Origin: Candidatus Treponema merdequi
Lineage (GTDB): Bacteria; Spirochaetota; Spirochaetia; Treponematales; Treponemataceae
NCBI GenBank assembly: GCA_018064525.1
Contig: JAGHVB010000037.1
Span: 1-49,978, forward strand
Direction of reading: 5' to 3'
Length of the DNA: 49,978 nucleotides
In this document: positions 1-8,200 of the stretch, one piece after another
Layout of the letters: every line of letters starts with the position of its first letter
Position numbering within the stretch: position 1 is the stretch's first letter
Program-made: the position numbers and the translations under genes
The notes under the pieces: model-generated
What the model was told of the DNA's origin: nothing
The model's input: the letters and a program-made list of their open reading frames with translations, nothing else
Database searches by the model: none

Positions 1-2
1 AT

Positions 3-182
3 ATTCCAATCCACGGCGATGGGAAAAAATATAAGGAACAATTTGATGAATTTGACGCTGTGGGTAAAAGAAAATTACACATTGGTCAAACAATTATTTT
101 AAAAATGCGCAAGTATCAGTTCACAGGCCCGCTTAGGCTTCGGGGTGTAAGATTGTATTTGTTTAGAAAACCATCTTATTGA
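3..182 (+). CDS. C-terminal end of an unidentified protein (partial)
   Basis: An open frame runs from the window edge to a TGA at 180-182 (59 codons). It is basic and moderately hydrophobic near the end, with GPLRLRGVRLYLFRKPS shortly before the stop. I do not recognise the family. The stop lies 31 bases before the preferred start of the Na+/phosphate cotransporter on the same strand, and that gene appears to have its own promoter. The 5' part is outside the window, so even its reality rests only on the uninterrupted frame and plausible codon use. Confidence 0.45.
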   Translation: MPIHGDGKKYKEQFDEFDAVGKRKLHIGQTIILKMRKYQFTGPLRLRGVRLYLFRKPSY

Positions 183-208
183 ATTCCACTTATCTAATAT
201 GATATACT
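179..208 (+). promoter_or_regulatory. Promoter of nptA-like gene, near-leaderless
   Basis: TTGAAT (179-184), an 18-base spacer and TATACT (203-208) lie directly before an ATG at 214. Only five bases separate the -10 box from this ATG, so transcription should begin at or next to it. The in-frame ATG at 199 overlaps the -10 region and has no SD, which favours the 214 start. Confidence 0.5.
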
Positions 209-213
209 CAACT

Positions 214-1866
214 ATGGCTGTAATTAAGATTTTATTTGAGTTTCTCGGAGCCCTTGCGTTTTTGCTTTATGGAATGAAACTCATGAGTGATGGTGTGCAG
301 AAGAGTGCGGGTGAGCGGTTGCAGCGCGCGCTCAGTGTGATGACTGGAAACAGAGTCGTTGCGCTTTTGACTGGAATTATTGTTACGATGATCATTCAGT
401 CATCAGGTGCGACAACGGTAATGGTTGTCACTTTTGTTAACGCCGGACTTTTAACTTTGACACAGTCTGTTGGTGTTATCTTTGGTGCCAACATCGGTAC
501 GACAATTACAGCCTGGATCGTATCGCTTTCTACTTTTGATTTTAAGATTGCGGCTCTCGCAATTCCTGTCTTTGGCTTCGGCTATCTTTTTACGTTAAAT
601 AAAAAAACAATTTACAAAAATATCGGTGAAGCACTCATGGGCTTTGGAATGCTGTTCCTTGGACTTGAAATGCTTCAGAATTCGATTCCGACAGATCCTG
701 AAAAATTGATGTGGCTCACAAATCTTCAGGGACACGCAGGCCTTTCGGTTTTTGCAGGTTTTGTAATTGGAATTATTATTACCGCGCTCCTTCATTCGTC
801 GAGTGCTTTTTCTGGTATCGTAATTTCTCTTGCAATCAAGAATGCAGTTACATGGGAATTTGCCGCAGCCCTTACACTCGGTTCAAATATCGGTTCTACT
901 ATCGATGCAATTTTAGCCGCAGCCGGAACTAATTCTGATGCAAAGCGTTCTGCATTGATTCATGTTATGTTCAACGTATTCGGTACAGTCCTTGCTTTGA
1001 TTTTCTTTGAACCATTCTTAAGACTTGTTACAATTCTGACACCGGGACATGAACATTCCAACATAGCAATCAGAATTTCAATGCTCCATACAGTTTTCAA
1101 ATCTCTTTCAACTGTAATCATGCTTCCATTACAGACACCGATTGTAAAACTTTCAAGGCTTATAATTAGAAACAATGATAAAGAAATGCCTTTGACATAC
1201 AGACTTGAATTTACAGAGTCTGCTCTCGGAAAAGAAAACATCGCAACATACATCATCAGGGCAGAAAAGGCAATTGCTGATATGACTGACATCGTAACCG
1301 GAATGTTCGACCGCATTCAGATCGGACTTCAGAACCGCGATCAGAGTTTTATTGACAATCATGTTGAAGAAGCCGAGAAAGCAGAAAACTATCTGGACCA
1401 GATGCACGAACAGATAACACACTATCTCGTAAAATGCGAAAGCTTAAACATCACAGAAAAACAGATTAATCACATTTCAAATATGATTCAGATTGTAGAA
1501 GAACTCGAAGGAATGTCTGACAACTGTTACGCAACTATCATGCTCATTTCAAAATCAATCACCAAGAACATGAAGTACGCTCAGGAAGATATGGACCGCA
1601 TGATTCCATATGTTGAACTTGCACGCCAGTTCCTCCAGTTTATCCGCATCAACATCAACAAACAGCTCGACGAACACAAACTCTCAATGGCCTCCGAACT
1701 CGAAGACCAGATCGACCTCTTCAGAAAGAATTTAAAGAAGCTCGCCAGAAAGCGCCTCGAAAACGGTGCCGACGTAAAATCCGAACTCCTCTACATCGAC
1801 ATGGTAAGACAGATCGAAAAAATCGGAGACAATTGTTTTAGTATTTCAGAATCGTTAAAAAATTAG
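214..1866 (+). CDS. Na+/phosphate cotransporter family protein with PhoU-like tail
   Basis: This is an inner-membrane protein of the NptA/Na_Pi_cotrans family, expected to couple sodium entry to phosphate uptake or export. The hallmark inverted duplication is visible: QSSGATTV near residue 62 and HSSSAFSG near residue 194, each in a run of hydrophobic helices. From about residue 330 the protein becomes a charged, helical PhoU-like cytoplasmic domain ending near residue 550, the usual length for fused family members. An in-frame ATG at 199 would add five residues, but it overlaps the predicted -10 box. The gene converges on a small four-helix gene and leuS. Its TAG stop is formed by the first unit of a heptamer repeat array. 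Confidence 0.9.
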   Translation: MAVIKILFEFLGALAFLLYGMKLMSDGVQKSAGERLQRALSVMTGNRVVALLTGIIVTMIIQSSGATTVMVVTFVNAGLLTLTQSVGVIFGANIGTTITAWIVSLSTFDFKIAALAIPVFGFGYLFTLNKKTIYKNIGEALMGFGMLFLGLEMLQNSIPTDPEKLMWLTNLQGHAGLSVFAGFVIGIIITALLHSSSAFSGIVISLAIKNAVTWEFAAALTLGSNIGSTIDAILAAAGTNSDAKRSALIHVMFNVFGTVLALIFFEPFLRLVTILTPGHEHSNIAIRISMLHTVFKSLSTVIMLPLQTPIVKLSRLIIRNNDKEMPLTYRLEFTESALGKENIATYIIRAEKAIADMTDIVTGMFDRIQIGLQNRDQSFIDNHVEEAEKAENYLDQMHEQITHYLVKCESLNITEKQINHISNMIQIVEELEGMSDNCYATIMLISKSITKNMKYAQEDMDRMIPYVELARQFLQFIRININKQLDEHKLSMASELEDQIDLFRKNLKKLARKRLENGADVKSELLYIDMVRQIEKIGDNCFSISESLKN

Positions 1867-1972
1867 GGATTGGGAATTAGGAATTGTTAATTAGGAATTA
1901 GGAATTGGTAATTAAGAATTCCCAATCCCTAATCCCCAATCCTCAATTCTCAATTCTCAATTCCTAATTATT
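1864..1972. repeat. Heptamer repeat array, partly self-complementary
   Basis: The left half is built from AATTAGG-like heptamers and the right half from CCCAATC, CCTAATC and CTCAATT units, so the two halves are partly complementary and could fold into a long hairpin. The array starts exactly at the nptA stop codon. Its right end supplies the last codons and stop of the convergent four-helix-bundle gene. Confidence 0.8.
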
Positions 1973-2319
1973 TTCTGGGTTTTCGTTATTGAGACTAAAA
2001 GTTTTATCAGTTCCTGACAGTCATGATAAATTGAAATGAAATCATTTTCGAATATATAATTACTTTCATGCAGAAGCTCTAACCAATACTCTGTTTCGCT
2101 TGCTTCTTTGAGAGAAATATATAGTTTTGCATAAAAATCTCGTTTTGATTGACCTCTTATAGCTTCCTTGATATTTGCTCCGATACTTGTTCCAGATCTG
2201 AGGACTTGTTTAGAAATTGTATATTCTTTTTTTGATTCACACAAATATTTATACATATTAATTATTCTTAAAGCAAACTTTTTACTTTTAATTACAACAA
2301 CATTATCATTTTTTAGCAT
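1957..2319 (-). CDS. Four-helix bundle protein, 23S rRNA intervening-sequence (S23) family
   Basis: A 121-residue helical protein resembling the S23/TIGR02436 family, with the typical N-terminal part (SKKFALRIINMYKYL), a central RSGTSIGANIKEA signature and KRDFYAKLYISLKEASETEYW helix. Family members are often encoded in intervening sequences inside spirochete 23S rRNA genes and are related in fold to the Avd protein of diversity-generating retroelements; no biochemical role is settled. Here no rRNA is nearby. The start at 2319 is chosen because GGTGGA precedes it by four bases; an upstream TTG at 2355 lies inside a hairpin. The last codons and the TGA stop are written by the flanking heptamer array. 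Gene plus repeats look inserted between convergent nptA and leuS. Confidence 0.8.
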   Translation of the reverse strand: MLKNDNVVVIKSKKFALRIINMYKYLCESKKEYTISKQVLRSGTSIGANIKEAIRGQSKRDFYAKLYISLKEASETEYWLELLHESNYIFENDFISIYHDCQELIKLLVSITKTQKIIRN

Positions 2320-2333
2320 TTTATCCACCATAT

Positions 2334-2378
2334 AAAAAAATGGGTCAGACAGCAAATAATGTTAACTATCTGACCCAT
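2334..2378 (-). terminator. Hairpin plus T-run after leuS, before the four-helix gene
   Basis: ATGGGTCAGACAG (2340-2352) pairs with CTATCTGACCCAT (2366-2378) with one mismatch and a 13-base loop. On the minus strand seven T residues follow, so it fits an intrinsic terminator about 85 bases after the leuS stop. The GGGTCAGA/TCTGACCC core also resembles the REP-like hairpins that accompany Y1 (RAYT) transposases; no such transposase is in the window. Confidence 0.6.
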
Positions 2379-2426
2379 ATTTAATATACTAATTTTATCA
2401 AAAAATATATCGCTTTTTTAAAAATT

Positions 2427-2461
2427 AATTCCTAATTCCTAATTCCTAATTCCCAATTCCT
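2427..2461. repeat. AATTCCT heptamer array next to the leuS stop
   Basis: Five tandem units (AATTCCT, with one AATTCCC) end three bases before the leuS stop codon (2464). On the leuS strand this reads as AGGAATT repeats, the same family as the array at 1864-1972. Confidence 0.85.
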
Positions 2462-2463
2462 AA

Positions 2464-5016
2464 TTATTTCACAACAATATTAACAAGCTTATCTTTTACG
2501 ATAATGCACTTAACGACTTCGTGTCCGTCTGTAAACTTCTTTACTCCTTCGCGGGCAAAGGCTGTTTCTTTTAAGACGTCGTCGGCGGTTCCTGGAGCGG
2601 CTTCGAAAGTATCGCGTTTTTTACCGTTTACCATTACGACAATAGTCTTTGCATCGTCTTTGAGATGGTCTTCGTTAAATGCCGGCCACTGAACGTATGC
2701 AACTGATTCTTTGTTTCCGAGTTTTTCCCAGAGTTCTTCGCCGAGGTGAGGAGCGTATGGAGAGAGAACTTTTACAAAGTCAGACCACATTGCGCGTGGA
2801 ATAGAATCGAGCTTTGAAACTTCGTTTATAAAGATCATCATCTGGCTGATTGCAGTGTTAAAGTTAAGGCTTGCTGTATCGTCTGTAACTTTCTTGATAG
2901 TCTGAGCAAAAGTTTTTCTTGCAGAAACTAAAGCCTTGTCGTCGAGGTGACCTGTGATGTCAATGTCGCTGAGAGGTTTTTCTGAGACAGCCCAGACTTT
3001 TTCGAGGAAGCGGTGAATACCGACAATTCCCTGAGTTGCCCAAGGTTTACTCATTGTCAAAGGTCCCATGAACATTTCGTACATGCGGACAGAGTCTGCG
3101 CCGTAAGACTTGATTTCGTCATCAGGATTAACAACATTCTTGAGTGACTTACTCATCTTTGCAACAACCTGTTCAAGCTTTTCGCCAGTTGCTTTTTCGT
3201 ACCAGGCACCGTCTTCTTTCTGTTCAACTTCATCAACTGGAACGAGAGTCTTGTTCTGTCTCTGATATGCGAATGATGTAATCATTCCCTGGTTGATGAG
3301 GCGCTGGAAAGGTTCTTTTGTAGAAACAACACCGATGTCGTAAAGAACTTTGTGCCAGAATCGTGCGTAGAGAAGGTGAAGAACAGCGTGTTCAGCACCA
3401 CCGATGTAAAGGTCTACTGGCATCCAGTATTTTTCTGCTTTTTCTGAACAGAACTTTTCGTTATTTTTCGGGTCGAGGTAGCGGAGGTAGTACCAGCAGC
3501 TTCCTCCCCACTGAGGCATTGTGTTTGTTTCGCGTTTTGCATCTTTACCGCACTTTGGACATTTGCAGTTTACCCATGAGTCGATTGCGGCAAGCGGAGA
3601 TTCACCTGTTCCTGTCGGCTGGTAAGTTTTTACTTCCGGGAGTGTAAGCGGGAGTTCTTCTTCCGGAACTGGAACTGTTCCACAGTCAGGACAGTGTACA
3701 AGTGGAATTGGTTCTCCCCAGTAACGCTGACGTGAGTAAACCCAGTCGCGGAGTTTATAGTTGATTGCCTTGCGGCCGATCTTTTTTTCTTCGAGGAAAG
3801 AAAGCATTTTTTCGATTGCGTCTTTTTTGTTTAAGCCGTCGAGGAATTCTGAGTTAACGTGAATTCCATCCTGAGTCCATGGCTCTTTCTGAACATCAAC
3901 TTCTGATTTGAGAACTTCGATGATAGGAAGATCAAACTTTTTAGCAAATTCCCAGTCGCGGTCATCGTGAGCAGGAACAGCCATGATTGCGCCAGTTCCA
4001 TAAGAAATCAAAACATAATCTGCAACCCAGATAGGAATTAATTTTCCGTTTACAGGATTGATTGCGTAGCTTCCGCTGAATACACCAGTCTTGTCTTTTG
4101 CAAGGTCTGTTCGTTCAAGGTCAGATTTTTTTGCAGCTGCTTCCTGGTAAGCTTCTACTGCTGCTTTCTGTTCTGGAGTTGTGATGTCAGGAATGATTTT
4201 GTGTTCAGGGCTTACAACCATGTAAGTTGCACCAAAGAGTGTATCGCAGCGGGTTGTATAAACTGTAAGGTTTTTGTCTGTCGGTTTTCCGTCTTTGTCT
4301 GCAACGGTGAATGTTACTTCTGCACCTGTTGATTTTCCAATCCAGTTGTGCTGCATTGCTTTTACAGATTCCGGCCAGTCGAGTCCTTCGAGGTCAGAGT
4401 CAAGGCGGTCTGCGTAATCTGTGATTTTTAAAATCCACTGGCGGATAGTTTTGTGAGTAACTTCTGCACCGCAGCGGTCGCATTTTCCGTCTTTAACTTC
4501 TTCGTTTGCAAGACCTGTCATGCACGAAGGACACCAGTTGATCGGAGTCTGTGCTTCGTATGCAAGACCTTTTTTGTAAAGCTGTAAGAAAATCCACTGA
4601 GTCCATTTGTAATATTCAGGTTCGCAGGTTGATACACAGCGGTCCCAGTCGTAAGAAAATCCGAGGGATTTAATCTGCTGGGTAAAATGAGCGATATTTG
4701 CGTTTGTAGTTGTTTTTGGATGTGTTCCGGTTTTGATTGCGTAGTTTTCTGCAGGAAGACCAAAAGCATCATATCCCATCGGATGCAGAACATTGTAGCC
4801 GTTCATGCGGAGGTAGCGGCAGTAAATATCTGTTGCTGTGTAACCTTCCGGGTGACCAACATGAAGTCCTGCGGCACTAGGATAAGGGAACATATCAAGA
4901 ACGTACATTCTTTTTTCTTTTGGAAATTTTTCGTCTTCTGTTACGCGGAATGTTTTATTCTCATCCCAAAATTTCTGCCATTTTGGTTCGATTGATTCAA
5001 AAGGATATTTTGACAT
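2464..5016 (-). CDS. leuS: Leucine--tRNA ligase
   Basis: Class I aminoacyl-tRNA synthetase that charges tRNA-Leu in the cytoplasm. The HIGH-type signature is HVGH at residues 52-55 and the KMSKS loop lies near residue 622. Cys pairs in CPSC and CDRCG (around residue 160) and CPDCG and CKCPKCG (around 440-490) look like zinc-binding insertions. The connective editing domain lies between them. At 850 residues it has the normal bacterial length. The start is fixed by a GGAG SD eight bases upstream. It is followed by a terminator-like hairpin. Confidence 0.97.
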   Translation of the reverse strand: MSKYPFESIEPKWQKFWDENKTFRVTEDEKFPKEKRMYVLDMFPYPSAAGLHVGHPEGYTATDIYCRYLRMNGYNVLHPMGYDAFGLPAENYAIKTGTHPKTTTNANIAHFTQQIKSLGFSYDWDRCVSTCEPEYYKWTQWIFLQLYKKGLAYEAQTPINWCPSCMTGLANEEVKDGKCDRCGAEVTHKTIRQWILKITDYADRLDSDLEGLDWPESVKAMQHNWIGKSTGAEVTFTVADKDGKPTDKNLTVYTTRCDTLFGATYMVVSPEHKIIPDITTPEQKAAVEAYQEAAAKKSDLERTDLAKDKTGVFSGSYAINPVNGKLIPIWVADYVLISYGTGAIMAVPAHDDRDWEFAKKFDLPIIEVLKSEVDVQKEPWTQDGIHVNSEFLDGLNKKDAIEKMLSFLEEKKIGRKAINYKLRDWVYSRQRYWGEPIPLVHCPDCGTVPVPEEELPLTLPEVKTYQPTGTGESPLAAIDSWVNCKCPKCGKDAKRETNTMPQWGGSCWYYLRYLDPKNNEKFCSEKAEKYWMPVDLYIGGAEHAVLHLLYARFWHKVLYDIGVVSTKEPFQRLINQGMITSFAYQRQNKTLVPVDEVEQKEDGAWYEKATGEKLEQVVAKMSKSLKNVVNPDDEIKSYGADSVRMYEMFMGPLTMSKPWATQGIVGIHRFLEKVWAVSEKPLSDIDITGHLDDKALVSARKTFAQTIKKVTDDTASLNFNTAISQMMIFINEVSKLDSIPRAMWSDFVKVLSPYAPHLGEELWEKLGNKESVAYVQWPAFNEDHLKDDAKTIVVMVNGKKRDTFEAAPGTADDVLKETAFAREGVKKFTDGHEVVKCIIVKDKLVNIVVK

Positions 5017-5032
5017 TTTAATATCTCCTGCA

Positions 5033-5048
5033 GCGGCAAGGATGCCGC
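5033..5048 (-). promoter_or_regulatory. GC-rich hairpin in the leuS leader
   Basis: GCGGCA (5033-5038), loop AGGA and TGCCGC (5043-5048) form a six-base-pair GC-rich stem. On the leuS strand it lies just upstream of the SD, which is left unpaired. No T-run follows, so it is not a terminator; it may protect the mRNA end or affect initiation. Confidence 0.4.
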
Positions 5049-5152
5049 GTTGTTTGTATTGTAAAATCTTACTTTTAGTTTAAGTAAAATATTTCAATAA
5101 TTATATAGAAAAAAATGTGTGTTTTCAATAAGCGGTGAAGGAGTATAAGTTC

Positions 5153-5181
5153 TTGAAATATTCCCTTGTACTTAATATAAT
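5153..5181 (+). promoter_or_regulatory. Consensus sigma-70-type promoter of the activase gene
   Basis: TTGAAA (5153-5158), 17 bases, TATAAT (5176-5181). Predicted start near 5188, giving a leader of about 48 bases before the ATG at 5236. Unlike several promoters in this window it leaves room for a normal leader. Confidence 0.75.
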
Positions 5182-5235
5182 AGAAGAAATAATCATATAC
5201 TCGGCAAAATTTTTGTCCGAAAAGCAGGTTACAAT

Positions 5236-8200
5236 ATGTCAGTCGATAATTTACAAACAGAAAATACAGATAAAACAGCATATAGACAATTTATAACGCC
5301 AATCCGCTTCGGTATTGATGTCGGTTCTACAACTGTTAAGGTTGCCGCTCTTGGTGATAATGATGAACTTTTATACAGCGCTTATGTGCGCCATCGTGCA
5401 GATATCAGAAGTACAATCATCAAAGTAGTAAATGATGCTCTTGATGAACTTGAAAAAAAATTGCCGGCAAAAGAGAATGCTGCTCTTTCTGTAAAAGTTA
5501 CAGGTTCGGGTGGTCTTGCGGTTTCTCAGTGGCTTTCTGTTCCATTTATTCAGGAAGTTATTGCGGCAACTACTGCTGTCCGTAAAATTATTCCACAGAC
5601 TGATGTTGTAATTGAACTTGGCGGTGAAGACGCAAAGATTACATATTTTAAAGGCGGTGTAGAGCAGCGTATGAACGGTACTTGTGCTGGTGGAACTGGT
5701 GCGTTTATCGATCAGATGGCTGCTCTGCTTGAAACTGATGCTGCAGGTTTGAACGAACTTGCGCGTGGTGCTACAACTATCTATCCGATTGCTGCACGCT
5801 GCGGTGTATTTGCAAAGACAGATGTTCAGCCGCTTATTAACGAAGGTGCGCGCCGTGAAGATATTGCAGCTTCCATTTATCAGGCTGTTGTAAGTCAGAC
5901 TATTTCTGGTCTTGCGTGTGGAAAACCGATTCGTGGTCATGTTGCATTTCTTGGCGGTCCGCTTCACTTTATGGATCAGCTCCGCCACCGTTTTATCGAA
6001 ACATTAAAATTAAAAGATGACGAAATTATCGTTCCTGAAAATTCACAGCTCTTTGTTGCTCAGGGTGCTGCTTATTCTGCTGAGAGAAAAAATTTCTGTT
6101 CTCCAGAATCTCATGAAATACCATTCCCTACATTAAAGCAGTTTAGAGAATCACTTACAAAACTTGTCGGAGCTGAGCTTTCAGAAGTTCAGCGTCTTGA
6201 ACCTTTATTCAACTCAGAAGAAGAACTTTCAGAATTCAGAAAGCGTCATGCAGGTGAAGTTGCCCTCCGTGGAAATCTCGATGAAGCAAAAGGTCCTGTG
6301 TTCTTAGGTCTCGACTCCGGTTCGACAACTACAAAGGCTGTTCTCACAGACCGCGACGGAAAAATTCTCTGGAATTATTATACACACAATGCAGGAAACC
6401 CTGTCGACATCGCTGTCAAAATGCTCAAGGAACTTTATGCGCGTCTTCCAAAAGATGTTTACATTGCTCGTGCTGTTTCTACAGGTTACGGAGAAGCTTT
6501 GTTCCAGGCGGCGCTTGGTGTTGATGCGGGCGAAGTAGAAACTATTACTCACTTCCGTGCGGCAGACTTTTTTGTTCCGGGAGTTGAATTCCTTCTTGAT
6601 ATCGGCGGTCAGGACATGAAGTGTCTCCGCATGAAAGACGGCGCTATCGTTTCGATTCAGCTTAACGAAGCATGTTCTTCTGGATGCGGTTCGTTCCTTG
6701 ATAACTTTGCGCGCACTATGGGAATGGATGTAAAAGAATTTTCTCAGATTGCGCTCATGGCAAAAAAGCCGGTTGACCTCGGAAGCCGTTGTACTGTATT
6801 TATGAACAGCCGCGTTAAACAGGCTCAGAAAGAAGGTGCGACTGTTGCAGACATTTCTGCAGGTCTTTCTTATTCAGTAATTAAAAATGCTTTGTTCAAA
6901 GTTATTAAACTCCGCAAAGCTTCTGATATTGGAACTAAAGTTGTTGTTCAGGGTGGAACATTTTTTAACGATGCAGTCCTTCGTGCATTCGAAAAGATTG
7001 CGGGTGTAAATGTTTTCCGTCCTGATGTTGCAGGTCTTATGGGTGCTTACGGTTCTGCTTTGATTGCATGCGATCAGTGGATTGATCTTATGACTCCAAA
7101 ACCGGGAGAACCTGAAGGTACTGTTCATGATGTTCGCTCTGGTGTTGCAACTCTTGAACAGCTTGAAAACTTTAAAGTTGAACTTGACCTCCGCCGCTGC
7201 GGAAAGTGTCAGAACAACTGTCTTTTGACTATAAATACATTCCGTGCAAAAGATAAAGACGGAAATGAAACTGCGCGAACATTCGTAACAGGTAACCGCT
7301 GTGAACGCGGTCTTGATATCGAAACCGATGCAAAAATCATTGACGCTTCAAACAAAAAAAATACTGGTATCGAAAACGATGCCAAAGCAGAAATTCCAAA
7401 TCTTTTTGCATGGAAATATAAACGAGTATTCGACTATGTTCCACTCAGCCCGGATAAAGCTCCGATGGGCGATGTCGGAATTCCACGAATCCTCAATATG
7501 TACGAAAATTATCCGCTCTGGTTTACTTTCTTTACAAAGCTTGGATTCCGCGTAAGACTTTCACCTCGTTCAACACGCAACGTTTACGAAAAAGGTCTTG
7601 AATCAATTCCATCAGAATCAGTCTGCTATCCTGGAAAAATTTCTCACGGCCATGTTGAATCTCTTTTGCAGTGGGGCGTAAAATTTATTTTCTATCCTTG
7701 TGCTCCATACGAAAAACAGGAAGACAAAGGTGCCGGAAATCACTATAACTGTCCGATTGTAACAAGTTATCCTGAAGTATTGCGTAACAATATCGATGCT
7801 CTCCGTCAGGACGACAGTATTCTTTATATGAATCCGTTTCTTCCGATTTATGACAAGAAGAGACTTGGATACAGATTGTTCGAAGAACTTCATCCGCACT
7901 TTCCGCAGATTACATTTGAAATGGTAATCGATGCAGTTGATGCTGCGTGGGCAGAGCAGGAGAAATTCCGCGAAGATGTAAAGCTTGCCGGAGAAGAAGC
8001 TCTTGAAAAAATCATTACAAACGGCGTAAATGGAATTGTCCTCGCCGGTCGTCCATATCACCTTGATCCTGAAATCAATCACGGAATTCCGGAAATGATC
8101 AACGGACTTGGACTTGCAGTATTTACAGAAGACTCGCTTGCTCACTTTGGTTCTATCGAGCGTCCGCTCAGAATCATCGACCAGTGGGTTTATCACAACA

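Noticed and set aside
1957-2319. Avd accessory protein of a diversity-generating retroelement
   Set aside because: The signature is that of the S23 intervening-sequence family; no reverse transcriptase or template repeat is adjacent.
5017-5235. T-box riboswitch before leuS
   Set aside because: No T-box consensus and no terminator hairpin with T-run on the leuS strand; only a short GC hairpin next to the SD.
5075-5281. 68-codon minus-strand ORF upstream of leuS
   Set aside because: It spans the divergent promoter region and the start of the activase gene, is Phe/Tyr/Leu-rich by AT composition, and has no SD.
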